Notes: generated from the sequence alone by a model not told the origin. Numbered from the stretch's first letter, positions 1 through 7,290 are shown. The stretch is 64,000 bases of DNA from Campylobacter showae CSUNSWCD (GCF_000313615.1 NZ_AMZQ01000009.1:1-64000); one strand, 5' to 3'. Made by a program: numbers and translations.

Positions 1-31
1 ACTTCGCTTTGCTCGTTACTGCGAGCAGAAC
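1..31. repeat. Small palindromic insert, copy 1
   Basis: The segment contains the perfect hairpin GCTCG-ttactg-CGAGC and lies where the IS1595 transposase should read on from its upstream part. It resembles the inserts at 230-260 and 300-335. The left end is not visible because the window starts here. Confidence 0.4.
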
Positions 32-229
32 GGTATGCTTAAAAGAGATGGCAAAGTCTATACTGGGATAGTTAAAAACTGCTCTGCTAGCGAGTTGATA
101 CCCATACTACCCAAATATAGCGAGCTTGATAGCTCTACTATATACTCTGATTGTTGGAAAGCTTATGATGGATTAGTAGATTATGCAGCTTTAGCTCATT
201 ATAGGGTAAAACATTCTAAGAATGAATTT

Positions 230-260
230 TAGCTACGCTACGCTTGCTGCTTTGCAAGAC
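230..260. repeat. Small palindromic insert, copy 2 (31 nt)
   Basis: Exactly 31 nt interrupt the IS1595 transposase between the codons for NEF and ANGKNHINGIENF. Removing them restores the frame. The insert carries the hairpin CTTGC-tgcttt-GCAAG and starts with TAGCTACG, like copy 3 (TAGCTGCG). Confidence 0.55.
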
Positions 261-299
261 GCAAATGGTAAAAATCATATAAACGGCATTGAGAATTTT

Positions 300-335
300 T
301 AGCTGCGACTTTGTCTTGCTACTGTAAACAGACGA
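300..335. repeat. Small palindromic insert, copy 3
   Basis: About 36 nt replace the expected Trp codon between IENF and GYAKHRLSKF of the IS1595 transposase. The sequence begins TAGCTGCG and contains CTTTGTCTTGCTACTG, aligning with copies 1 and 2. Its palindrome is imperfect (GTCT...AGAC). Confidence 0.5.
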
Positions 336-366
336 GGATATGCTAAACATAGATTATCTAAATTTG

Positions 367-372
367 TATGAT
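367..372 (+). promoter_or_regulatory. Left-end -10 half of the circle-junction promoter
   Basis: TATGAT lies just inside the left end. When the ends are joined in a circle (10026 to 366), the TTGACA at 10005-10010 sits exactly 17 bp upstream of it. This gives a good sigma-70 promoter pointing into the bridge RNA and recombinase gene that does not exist in the integrated form. Confidence 0.75.
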
Positions 373-379
373 ACACCCT

Positions 380-592
380 ACGAAACACCCCGAGCTTATA
401 TAAAGCTGGTTTCTCAAATAAAAGTTTAATATCTCGGTTTGTTTCGGTTAAAATGTTTTCCGTGAAGTTCCTCGTATCTAAATTAGGGGCTTAACCCTGT
501 CTTTAAGATTTTCGGGCTTCACGGGCTTTAATATAATTCGTTTAAAAATCTTAGTGCCGTTTATGCGTTCACTGAATACAAGAAAGAATTAA
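380..592 (+). ncRNA. Candidate IS110-type bridge RNA
   Basis: This untranslated stretch lies between the left end and the DEDD recombinase gene, where IS110-group bridge RNAs are encoded. A 5' hairpin is AGCTT (393-397)/AAGCT (403-407). The target-binding loop is closed by CCGTGAAG (460-467)/CTTCACGG (517-524). It contains a left guide TATCTAAATT (475-484), identical to the left chromosomal flank at 355-364, an inner hairpin AGGG (485-488)/CCCT (495-498), and a right guide CTTTAA (501-506), the reverse complement of core plus right flank TTAAAG (10025-10030). The donor-binding loop is closed by AATTC (535-539)/GAATT (586-590) plus TTT/AAA. It contains a left guide AAAATCTT (545-552), identical to the element right end plus core (10019-10026), a hairpin AGTG (553-556)/CACT (570-573), and a right guide ATACAA (576-581), the reverse complement of TTGTAT at the left end (364-369). 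The 5' end near 380 and the 3' end are inferred. Confidence 0.88.
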
Positions 593-627
593 AAGCCAAA
601 ACATTTTAAAAATTTAAGGGGTATCAG

Positions 628-1608
628 ATGAAAAAAGTTTTCTTTGTCGGTGCTGATGTTTCAAGAGATAAAATCGATTTTTGCTTTTTAACTCCCGTTG
701 AAAATACAAGGCCTAAATTTGTGTCGCTTCCTAACGATACGGATACGATTAAAGCTTATTTTCAATCTTTTATCAAAGATGATATTTTTATCGTTTTTGA
801 GCATACAAATAACTATCACGTGCCGCTACAATCTGCTTTAACTGATTTAAATATAAAACACAGCGCGCTAAATCCTGCTAAAATTTCCCACTTTTTAAAG
901 CATTTAACTTATCAAAAATCAGACGTTACGGATGCTTACGGCTTGGCTTTATATTGCCGTATATTCAAATCCGATTTAAACCCTAGCACGTATAATCACG
1001 AATACAATTTAATCAAAAGCTACAATTCTACAATACTGCTTTTATCAAAAATTCAAACACAGCTTAAAAATTTTAAAAAATCACAGGACTTTGTAGCCGA
1101 TACGGAGCTATCCGAAATAATCAAATCTCTAACGTTTCACGTTCAAAAAACACAGGAAAAAATAAAGCTCCTAGCCTTTGAAATTTTAAAAAGTTTTGTT
1201 CCAAACTGTGAGCAAATTATCAAAGATAATAAAGGTTTCGGTATTGACCTAGCTTTAAATTTATTTCCTCAGCTTCATTTTAACCGCGCAAAATCGGAAA
1301 AGCAATTTATTTCATTTCTTGGCTTAAGCCCTCGCATATATGAAAGCGGTTCGAGCGTGCATAAGTCGCCAAAAATAAATAAGCGTGGTAGTCCTGCAAT
1401 AAGGCGCATATTATTTTTAAATGCTATTTCTTGTGCTCGTTTTAACGATAAATTTAAGCAAAGATACGAAAACCTAGTAAGTAAAGGCAAAAAGAAAAAA
1501 GTTGCGCTAGTTGCCGTAATGTGTGCAATCGTGCGCTATTTAAAATCTTTGTTTCCATTAAATGAGAGTTATATCAATGAAAATTTATATCACGCTCGCA
1601 CAAGCTAA
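628..1608 (+). CDS. IS110-family DEDD transposase/recombinase (Piv-like)
   Basis: This 326-aa protein is the recombinase that would integrate and excise the element. The N-terminal RuvC-like domain shows the DEDD set: D10 in GADVSRDKID, E58 in VFEHTNNY, and D99 and D102 in KSDVTDAYGLA. The C-terminal Tnp_20-type domain has GFGIDLA (about 203-209) and FLGLSPRIYESGSS (about 230-243), where Ser240 or a neighbouring Ser is the likely nucleophile, followed by KINKRGSPAIRRIL. Length is normal for IS110/Piv proteins. An AGGGG ribosome site precedes ATG 628. Related Piv proteins are known to mobilise some Neisseria filamentous phages, and IS110 recombinases use a bridge RNA, here encoded just upstream. 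The 3' end overlaps the next gene by about 30-45 nt, suggesting coupling. Confidence 0.93.
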   Translation: MKKVFFVGADVSRDKIDFCFLTPVENTRPKFVSLPNDTDTIKAYFQSFIKDDIFIVFEHTNNYHVPLQSALTDLNIKHSALNPAKISHFLKHLTYQKSDVTDAYGLALYCRIFKSDLNPSTYNHEYNLIKSYNSTILLLSKIQTQLKNFKKSQDFVADTELSEIIKSLTFHVQKTQEKIKLLAFEILKSFVPNCEQIIKDNKGFGIDLALNLFPQLHFNRAKSEKQFISFLGLSPRIYESGSSVHKSPKINKRGSPAIRRILFLNAISCARFNDKFKQRYENLVSKGKKKKVALVAVMCAIVRYLKSLFPLNESYINENLYHARTS

Positions 1609-1786
1609 GTTCTTGCTAAGCGCTTATAACCTGCTTGCGCGTAAGTACAAGAAAATATCCCGTAAGGATATTATAAAAGATAGCGGTATAGATGAAAGCA
1701 CTGTATCAAGGATAATACAAGACCGCTATTTATTAGAAACAAAAATTAACGAAGTAAATCAAATTTCACAAAAAGGAGCTAAATAA
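1562..1786 (+). CDS. Small helix-turn-helix protein
   Basis: This protein of up to 74 aa begins within the end of the recombinase gene. ATG 1577 (MKIYITLAQ) is an alternative start. The central segment ISRKDIIKDSGIDESTVSRI looks like a helix-turn-helix, so DNA binding, possibly repression of the element's promoters, is inferred. It is basic, has no other domain, and is followed directly by a small gene whose ribosome site (AAAAGGAG) lies in its last codons. Family not recognised. Confidence 0.6.
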   Translation: MRVISMKIYITLAQAKFLLSAYNLLARKYKKISRKDIIKDSGIDESTVSRIIQDRYLLETKINEVNQISQKGAK

Positions 1787-1993
1787 ATGCTTAAGCTTGA
1801 AGTTCGTTCTCCGCAGTCAAAGCAGTATCACGGCGACAAGTTCGCCGAAGTAATGTCGATTGACTATGACGCGCAGGAACTTAAATTTGTTTGCGGGTAT
1901 TCAAAAAATACCCCTATTCTCTACATTCAGCATGGTTTTTACGATACTGAATTCAGACTACACGAAAACGAATCACACAAAGAAAGGAATTAA
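1787..1993 (+). CDS. Small hypothetical phage protein
   Basis: This 68-aa protein has a strong AAGGAG site upstream of ATG 1787. No family is recognised. The sequence is mixed-charge with a short hydrophobic patch (NTPILYIQHGFY, about 41-52). It sits between the HTH gene and the gene preceding rep, so a role in replication or its control is possible but not shown. Confidence 0.55.
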   Translation: MLKLEVRSPQSKQYHGDKFAEVMSIDYDAQELKFVCGYSKNTPILYIQHGFYDTEFRLHENESHKERN

Positions 1994-1997
1994 CACA

Positions 1998-2438
1998 ATG
2001 GCAAAGACTACCGCACCACTATACACACCCGAGCAAGAGCAACACGCGAAAGAAATTTATCGCGCGCTTAATCAGTCAAAAGACCTTTTTTCACAAAAGA
2101 TTAGGGTCAAGAAACTTAAAGAGGTTGAGGGCAAGATTAAAAAGGATAAAGACGGAAACGATATAACAAACGAGTTCGGCGAGCCTGAAAGATGGGACAA
2201 CACCTATCATTTGACTTACGTCGCAATGAATAGCGGGGGTGAGCATACGACGCGCATAACGCAAGCACAGTTTAACGAATTAGACGAGGATGAGATTTAT
2301 ATTGCTAACGGCAAAATTGAGTTTAGGCTATACGCTGACGCCTACAATACTACACCCGTTATCGTATTTGACAAATTTACTCCTGCTATAGAGCTTTTTG
2401 TCACGGCAATGCTAAAGCTCGAAGGCGCGAAAGCTTGA
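1998..2438 (+). CDS. Hypothetical protein upstream of rep, possible ssDNA-binding protein
   Basis: This 146-aa protein is read from ATG 1998 because AAGGAA lies about 10 nt upstream; a longer reading frame starts further back without a comparable site. It is hydrophilic, with a Lys-rich segment (KKLKEVEGKIKKDKDGND, about 38-55) and a likely beta-rich C-terminal half. I recognise no family. Rolling-circle phages often encode their ssDNA-binding protein next to rep, so that role is a positional guess only. Confidence 0.6.
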   Translation: MAKTTAPLYTPEQEQHAKEIYRALNQSKDLFSQKIRVKKLKEVEGKIKKDKDGNDITNEFGEPERWDNTYHLTYVAMNSGGEHTTRITQAQFNELDEDEIYIANGKIEFRLYADAYNTTPVIVFDKFTPAIELFVTAMLKLEGAKA

Positions 2439-2444
2439 ATTTTA

Positions 2445-2509
2445 GGGCGTTTGGCTTAGCCTGCGCCCCGTCTATCAGGTGGTAAGGTCGGGACATTGTC
2501 TCACTTACC
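2445..2509 (+). other. Double hairpin upstream of rep, candidate replication origin
   Basis: Two adjacent stem-loops fill the gap before rep: GGGCG (2445-2449)/CGCCC (2464-2468) with an inner GGC/GCC, then GGTAAG (2481-2486)/CTTACC (2504-2509) enclosing GGGAC (2490-2494)/GTCTC (2498-2502). They have no T run and the next gene is in the same direction. A Rep nicking origin or translational control of rep is therefore more likely than a terminator, but this is unproven. Confidence 0.4.
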
Positions 2510-2540
2510 TAAAAATCTAAAATCTATTTAAAGGCTTAAA

Positions 2541-3983
2541 ATGCAAATAGTATCATCTCCCAAAATCGTCCATCAAGGTATCGACACGCTAGTTATCGGC
2601 GTTAATTGTTTAGATGAGATTGTATTTAATACTAAATTTAAGCCTTTCGTAGCTCAAATCAAGCGCGCTAAAGAGGCGGCACAGATGATTAAGACTTTTG
2701 GCGAAAAAGTAGAAAAAACAAATCTAGGTCTAAATTACGGCGATTTCCTCGTAAGTAGCAAAAGCACGGGCGCTTATATCGGTTACGTTAGAAATGATGA
2801 CGTATTTTTTAACGTTTCGGACGCTGATTTTGAAGCTACGAGTATATACCACGTAAAATTACAATTTAGGTCGGTGTATTTATTAAAATACGGTCACGAA
2901 TATTGTATGACGCAGGTTAAAAAATTTTTATCTGAGATTTTGGGGATAAATTTTCAAATAAAGATTTTACGCCTAGATTTATGCGCAGATGTTGCAGGGA
3001 TAAAATATACTCCCGTTGATTTTTTTAATTTTCGCTCTTTAAAAAAAATAAGTAATTTTGGCGAGAGTATCGGTAAAACTGACGATGATGACCTAATAAG
3101 CAGTGATGACGCAGCAAAAACATTCATAGACATAAACACCGTCACGGTTAATAATTTCATGCGTTTTAACCGTTTTGAAGGTGCTAGTTTTGGTAAAAAT
3201 CCCGATATGTTTCGTGTATATGACAAAGTAAAGCAGGTTAAAAATCAAAATATCTCTGAGTTAGTTTTTACTAAGTGGGCTTTAAACGGTTTTATTTTTG
3301 ATAAAGATTTATGTGTATTCCGTCACGAAGTAGAATTTGGACGTGCAAGAATACAAAGATTAATTCCGTTTAATACGGTTGATGAAGTGGATTATTTATT
3401 TTTAAATTTGGGTAGATTTTGGGCTACCGGGCTAAATATTTGTAAATGGTATGATTTGACGGTTAAAGAGCGTGAAAGAATATCAAATAATAGCGTTCAA
3501 ACTGATAGTGTTCGTAAAATTTACCAACGTTGTGACCAAGACGAAACCCGCTTAAAATTTTGGGATTTTCTAGCTGATTGGGATGATACTCGCTTTGCTA
3601 AATTGTCAAAGCACGATTTTATAAAATCAAAAGACCTAAAACAAGCTAAAAAAGCTTTAAAGGCTTTTGTATCTGCCGTATATACAAATCTGGGTTACGA
3701 TTATAATAATTTTTTGATTGTGCTTGATGAAGTCAAGAAAGATTTGGAGCGCGAGGGTTTAAATTTGCACGAATACGGTTTATCTAAGTTAGCGGGTAAT
3801 TTTAACAAAAACGAAAAAATTATAAATGATTGTGGTGTTTATATTGATAATCCGCTTACTAGTTCGATGTATTTCGGTTTGGATGAATTTATCATCGCTC
3901 TTAAAGAAATACGTAGCGATAAGTATAAAAAACCTATAAAAGACGCTTTGAAAATACTACAAGCGCAAAGATTGGAGGATTAA
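2541..3983 (+). CDS. Rolling-circle replication initiator, Rep_trans family
   Basis: This 480-aa protein would nick the element's replication origin and start rolling-circle copying. Family hallmarks visible are ILRLDLCADVAG (about 142-153), with the RLDxxxD metal-site pattern of Rep_trans/RstA-type initiators, FRVYDKVKQVK (about 225-234), with the candidate catalytic Tyr in a YDK motif, and VFRHEVEFGRAR (about 259-270). A C-terminal ~180 residues is a Lys-rich helical extension. Such initiators are typical of filamentous phages and small plasmids. A double hairpin lies just upstream. The start at ATG 2541 has AAAGG nearby. Confidence 0.85.
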   Translation: MQIVSSPKIVHQGIDTLVIGVNCLDEIVFNTKFKPFVAQIKRAKEAAQMIKTFGEKVEKTNLGLNYGDFLVSSKSTGAYIGYVRNDDVFFNVSDADFEATSIYHVKLQFRSVYLLKYGHEYCMTQVKKFLSEILGINFQIKILRLDLCADVAGIKYTPVDFFNFRSLKKISNFGESIGKTDDDDLISSDDAAKTFIDINTVTVNNFMRFNRFEGASFGKNPDMFRVYDKVKQVKNQNISELVFTKWALNGFIFDKDLCVFRHEVEFGRARIQRLIPFNTVDEVDYLFLNLGRFWATGLNICKWYDLTVKERERISNNSVQTDSVRKIYQRCDQDETRLKFWDFLADWDDTRFAKLSKHDFIKSKDLKQAKKALKAFVSAVYTNLGYDYNNFLIVLDEVKKDLEREGLNLHEYGLSKLAGNFNKNEKIINDCGVYIDNPLTSSMYFGLDEFIIALKEIRSDKYKKPIKDALKILQAQRLED

Positions 3984-3988
3984 GAATT

Positions 3989-4231
3989 ATGTGTGTTTTA
4001 TTAGTTAATGCAGAGCATTATCCTTGTTTGGAGTTTCCTCAGCTCGGTTTTGGTCTTACTGTTGATGAGACTAGGGTTGCTATTGAGGACGGCGATAACG
4101 TTTATTCCGCTCCTTTTTTTAATTCTTTTTATTCGTTTCCTAGTGAAAACTTATACGGTTATGATGATGATGGTGATTTATTGGACGCTTTTGCTAAAAA
4201 GTATGGTTATTTGGGTTTTAGGTATTTATAA
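3989..4231 (+). CDS. Small acidic hypothetical phage protein
   Basis: This 80-aa protein starts five bases after rep and its stop codon abuts the next start. It is acidic with aromatic residues (for example APFFNSFYSF and YGYDDDGD, about 48-74). Codons end mostly in T, as in the following genes, which supports this frame against the overlapping hydrophobic frame at 4008-4235. No family recognised. Confidence 0.55.
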   Translation: MCVLLVNAEHYPCLEFPQLGFGLTVDETRVAIEDGDNVYSAPFFNSFYSFPSENLYGYDDDGDLLDAFAKKYGYLGFRYL

Positions 4232-4534
4232 ATGAATATTTTGGAGCAAATTTTAAATAAGTATTTGCAAAACAATAATAAGTTTTGTATTGATTTGGCG
4301 CATTATCAAATTAAGCGTGAATATTTTGAGCAAAAGGCGAAAATCATTTATCAAACGCAAAATTTAAGGGCTACGCCTAAAAATTGGCTTGGCTCACAAA
4401 TATTTAAGGAGTATGACGAAGATTGTAAAAATTTAGATTTAAAAGCTTTTTGTAAAGCTCGGGATTTTGAATTGATGCGCGGTAGGGTTTATCTCTTTGC
4501 CGTTAAACAACAAAGTTTAAATTTATTTGATTAA
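4232..4534 (+). CDS. Small hypothetical phage protein
   Basis: This 100-aa protein begins directly after the preceding stop (TAAATG), so it is probably translationally coupled. It is rich in Lys, Asn and Gln and predicted helical (for example HYQIKREYFEQKAKIIYQ, about 24-41), with no membrane segment. No family recognised. Confidence 0.55.
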   Translation: MNILEQILNKYLQNNNKFCIDLAHYQIKREYFEQKAKIIYQTQNLRATPKNWLGSQIFKEYDEDCKNLDLKAFCKARDFELMRGRVYLFAVKQQSLNLFD

Positions 4535-4547
4535 AGGAGATTAAAGA

Positions 4548-4892
4548 ATGTCGAATAATATAAAAGAGGTTATCGCTAAAACAAGTGAGGCGGCTAATAA
4601 TATACTTGGGGCTTTATCCCCCGTTTTAAGTGTGTTTTTTCCAAAAGTAAAGGCGGGTGCGGTTCTTGCTGGTTCGGTGCTTGAAAAGTTGTCAGAGATT
4701 GACGATAAAAAAGCGCAAAGTGAGGTTTTAGGGCTTACGGCTACGGCGGAGGCTTTAGACAATTATTTAAAGCAAGTTGAAACGGGGAAAGAGCCTAATA
4801 AAGACGAGGTTATTAAGCTTTTGGAGCAAGCGTCGGCAAATATAAAAGCTATTGACGCGGCTTGGGATAAAATTTATAAGATAATTTCATAA
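4548..4892 (+). CDS. Hypothetical phage protein with one hydrophobic segment
   Basis: This 114-aa protein has a good AAAGGAG ribosome site. A hydrophobic, glycine-containing stretch (about 18-46, ILGALSPVLSVFF then AGAVLAGSVL) could cross or associate with the membrane, followed by a soluble helical half (SEIDDKKAQ to IDAAWDKIYKIIS). A structural membrane or internal protein is plausible. Family not recognised. Confidence 0.55.
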   Translation: MSNNIKEVIAKTSEAANNILGALSPVLSVFFPKVKAGAVLAGSVLEKLSEIDDKKAQSEVLGLTATAEALDNYLKQVETGKEPNKDEVIKLLEQASANIKAIDAAWDKIYKIIS

Positions 4893-4907
4893 TAAAGGAT
4901 AAAGAAT

Positions 4908-5219
4908 ATGCCTTCGGTGTCAAATATTGATTTAGATGTTCGTTCTTTTAGTTTGAATGGTGATTATGGTTCTTTTTTTGATGGTGCTAGGGTTGTTTGC
5001 ACTATTGATAAAAGCGTTTATCAAGTTGCTTTTAGCTTTCTGGCTCAAATCTCTAAAAGTGATTTTGGGATTTTTTATTGTGTCGTTCCTCTTGATACGG
5101 GCGGTTCTGCCACTGCTATCAGTGATAAGCATAGTGGTTGCAATGACCGTTCTTATGTCTATTTTCTACCTGCTGTTTATGTTATGCCTGCATCTGAATC
5201 GCCCGCTAACGGGGGTTAA
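4908..5219 (+). CDS. Hypothetical phage protein
   Basis: This 103-aa protein is chosen over the overlapping hydrophobic frame (4957-5268) because ATG 4908 follows AAAGGA and its codons end in T like the neighbours. The shifted frame has T in second position and so looks falsely hydrophobic. It is Ser, Tyr and Asp rich with three Cys, and probably beta-rich. A small virion protein is conceivable. No family recognised. Confidence 0.5.
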   Translation: MPSVSNIDLDVRSFSLNGDYGSFFDGARVVCTIDKSVYQVAFSFLAQISKSDFGIFYCVVPLDTGGSATAISDKHSGCNDRSYVYFLPAVYVMPASESPANGG

Positions 5220-5252
5220 GGTGTTGATTAAAGTTATGGTTAAGGGGTTATT

Positions 5253-6197
5253 ATGGGCGTTGAGATAAAGTATCATTGGCGTTTTTTTGATAAGAGTGGT
5301 AATGTTGTCGCTGAGGGTATGTCCCCCCGTGAAAACGATGAAGGCGACTTTTATCTTAATGATGACGGCGTGTATGAAAACAAAAAGACCGGCGAGTTAA
5401 AAAACGGCGATATCATTAATAAATATTTTGATAGTGATGGTAATGAAGTCGGTTCTTTTGATAATAATAAAGATGTTGGTGGTGGTGGTCGTGCTTTTGG
5501 CGAAATACGTTCAAATCTTGGCTCGGGCGTTTCCCCTGCTTTTGAGCAGGCTATTCGTAGCGATAAATCTAAAATTGAAAATCCTGAAAAGCCACAGCCC
5601 GACACGCCAACGCCCCCGCCGAATAATGGCGGTTCGGGCGGTAGTCTTATTGGCGAGATTGCTAAGCAAAACGATATTTTAAGCCGTCTTGTTTCAAAAA
5701 TGGGACAAACTACGGGGCTAAATAAAATTTCTCGTGGTCTTGGTTCTTTAGAGCGGGCTTTTAAAAGTTCTCTTGAAAATGTTTCTACTACTATTAAAGA
5801 GGGTGCTAATACTGTCGCGTTTAATAGCGGTAGTAATAAGGTTTCGGTCGCCTTAAATGGTATTAATGAAAATTTGGCAAAGATAGCTACAGTTAAGGAC
5901 GATTTGGCTAAAATTTCAGAAAATGGCAAGGGATTATTAGATATAGAAAAAGACCGTTACGCTTACGAGAAAACGCCACAAGTGATTAAAGACCTTGACG
6001 GCGAAACGGTGGCAAATTTAAGCCCTAGAGATGCGCAAACCGCTAATAATGCTACTCAAGCCAAAAAGAATACAGATATAAATAATTTTGAACTTTTGGA
6101 TAGCGATATAGAGGATTTATTTGGCGATTTACCCGATATAACGGGCTTGTTTAATGTTCCTTATTCTAGTTCTGTTGATTCGCAATATACTAAATAA
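5253..6197 (+). CDS. Modular phage protein with Gly/Pro linkers, candidate virion or adsorption protein
   Basis: This 314-aa protein has a folded-looking N-terminal part (about 1-75), a GGGG linker, and a Pro/Gly hinge (about 110-132, PDTPTPPPNNGGSGG). After these come a helical, coiled-coil-prone part (about 133-235) and an acidic C-terminus. Such domain-linker-domain layout is common in phage attachment or spike proteins, but no family is recognised and no signal peptide is seen. Its C-terminus (VPYSSSVDSQYTK) nearly repeats in the next small membrane protein. Ribosome site AAGGGG lies upstream. Confidence 0.6.
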   Translation: MGVEIKYHWRFFDKSGNVVAEGMSPRENDEGDFYLNDDGVYENKKTGELKNGDIINKYFDSDGNEVGSFDNNKDVGGGGRAFGEIRSNLGSGVSPAFEQAIRSDKSKIENPEKPQPDTPTPPPNNGGSGGSLIGEIAKQNDILSRLVSKMGQTTGLNKISRGLGSLERAFKSSLENVSTTIKEGANTVAFNSGSNKVSVALNGINENLAKIATVKDDLAKISENGKGLLDIEKDRYAYEKTPQVIKDLDGETVANLSPRDAQTANNATQAKKNTDINNFELLDSDIEDLFGDLPDITGLFNVPYSSSVDSQYTK

Positions 6198-6211
6198 AAA
6201 AGGGGTTTGCT

Positions 6212-6340
6212 ATGAAATTTTTTGTTGAAGCTTTAATTTTTGCTTTGTTTGTTGGTGCGCTTTATTATTTTTGGAGTATTCCTTATTCTAGCGAAGTTGA
6301 TAAGCAATATACGATAGGTTATAAAGATGGCGGAAAATAA
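6212..6340 (+). CDS. 42-aa single-span membrane protein
   Basis: This tiny gene starts at ATG 6212 after AAGGGG. It encodes MKFFVEALIFALFVGALYYF as an N-terminal membrane span followed by a short tail WSIPYSSEVDKQYTIGYKDGGK. The PYSSEVDKQYT motif copies the end of the preceding 314-aa protein (PYSSSVDSQYT). It overlaps the next gene by 14 nt (ATGGCGGAAAATAA). The size resembles small phage coat or membrane proteins, but the role is unknown. Confidence 0.55.
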   Translation: MKFFVEALIFALFVGALYYFWSIPYSSEVDKQYTIGYKDGGK

Positions 6341-7088
6341 TTCTAACCGTATTTTAAAACTTGGCGTTGAGGAAATATTTGAGGATTTGACGTATAACGT
6401 TGCTTATGACGTTGTTCTTAAAAAGCTTAAAGATAATGGGATGTCTGATGGTATTTTAAAAGATGCTATTGATAGCGGTATAACGATAATGTTCAGCTCT
6501 GCTTTAATGCTTTATATGCAAAAACAAGAGGCTTTATTACAAAAAATCGTTGATAGTGCTATCGCTCTTTTGGTTGTTATTTTAAATCCTTTGAGTTCAA
6601 AAGTTAAGGGGCTTGCGCGTAAGTTTTTTAAGGGTGCTAAGGCTGGTATGATTTCGCGGTTTTTGGGTGTATCGACTGAGGCTCGCGTTGGTTATGCGCA
6701 GGTTGTGACTACTGGCGCTAATGCGATGTTTAATCGCAAGCAGTCCGAAAGCAATTTTTATCAAAATGCTAGTTATGTTCAACAGCAAAAAAATCAACTT
6801 ATTGCTACTAAAGACCAGCAACTAGCCTACGCCAAAGCCAAATCCGATAGCTTTAATCAAACTCTTATGTTTAAGCTTCTAACCTCAAAATTTACCGCTA
6901 CCGATAAAGAGCTTTTACGCAAAATTACGGGTTCATCTAGTATCGACATCGAGCAGATAAATAAAGTTGCTGATTTTATGTGGGTTAAAGACGATAAGGG
7001 CGATATAGTGGGGCTTAGCGAGGCGTTTATGCAAATGCTTAATGGTCTTGGATATTTTCATAATAAGAATAAAGCAGGGGGTGCGTAA
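6327..7088 (+). CDS. Phage membrane-associated protein
   Basis: This 253-aa protein has a hydrophobic region at about 45-95 (GITIMFSSALMLYMQ and SAIALLVVILNPL) flanked by a basic segment (KVKGLARKFFKGAKAG). It then has a Gln/Ala/Lys-rich helical part and a soluble C-terminal domain. The lack of any Walker A motif rules out a Zot/pI-type assembly ATPase here. It overlaps the preceding 42-aa gene and ends in a TAATG junction with the next one, so this is a tightly packed phage operon. Family not recognised. Confidence 0.55.
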   Translation: MAENNSNRILKLGVEEIFEDLTYNVAYDVVLKKLKDNGMSDGILKDAIDSGITIMFSSALMLYMQKQEALLQKIVDSAIALLVVILNPLSSKVKGLARKFFKGAKAGMISRFLGVSTEARVGYAQVVTTGANAMFNRKQSESNFYQNASYVQQQKNQLIATKDQQLAYAKAKSDSFNQTLMFKLLTSKFTATDKELLRKITGSSSIDIEQINKVADFMWVKDDKGDIVGLSEAFMQMLNGLGYFHNKNKAGGA

Positions 7089-7288
7089 TGGCTGATTTAG
7101 ATTGCCAAGTTGCTTTTAATCAAGAAATGAGCGCTTTAAATGAAATTTCTAAAACTTCAAAGGATATTTTAGAGCTTTTAAAAACTCCTGAAAGTTCTAA
7201 GTCTGATACGCTTGAAGCTAAAATCGACGAAACAAACCGCCTTTTAAAACTTCTTTGTATCGGTATTCTTGGCAAGGATAAAGAATAA
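7088..7288 (+). CDS. Small coiled-coil phage protein
   Basis: This 66-aa protein is coupled to the preceding gene by a TAATG overlap. It is nearly all helix-forming heptad-like sequence (MSALNEISKTSKDILELLK and LEAKIDETNRLLKLL). An oligomerising or scaffold role is possible. Family not recognised. Confidence 0.5.
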   Translation: MADLDCQVAFNQEMSALNEISKTSKDILELLKTPESSKSDTLEAKIDETNRLLKLLCIGILGKDKE

Positions 7289-7290
7289 AA

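Larger units (their letters stand above)
1..365 (+). pseudogene. IS1595-family (ISXO2-type) transposase, left part
   Basis: Positions 35-229 read as the DDE part of an ISXO2/IS1595-family transposase: LKRDGKVYTGIV, then IYSDCWKAYDGL holding the second acidic catalytic residue, then HYRVKHSKNEF. The gene continues as NGKNHINGIENF (263-299), which carries the final Glu, and YAKHRLSKF (339-365), but these pieces are separated by a 31-nt (230-260) and a roughly 36-nt (300-335) palindromic insert that break the frame. Another similar insert occupies about 1-31. At 365 the gene is cut by the 9.66-kb phage-like element and resumes at 10027 with KGIKKENFLLHLKECEF. The gene is therefore dead several times over. 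Family assignment is by motif recognition. Confidence 0.88.

Noticed and set aside
4957-5268. Hydrophobic 103-aa frame resembling a membrane protein
   Set aside because: It is the shifted frame of a T-rich gene: T falls in second codon position and creates false Leu/Ile/Val/Phe runs. It lacks a ribosome site. The same applies to 4008-4235 and 7634-7816.
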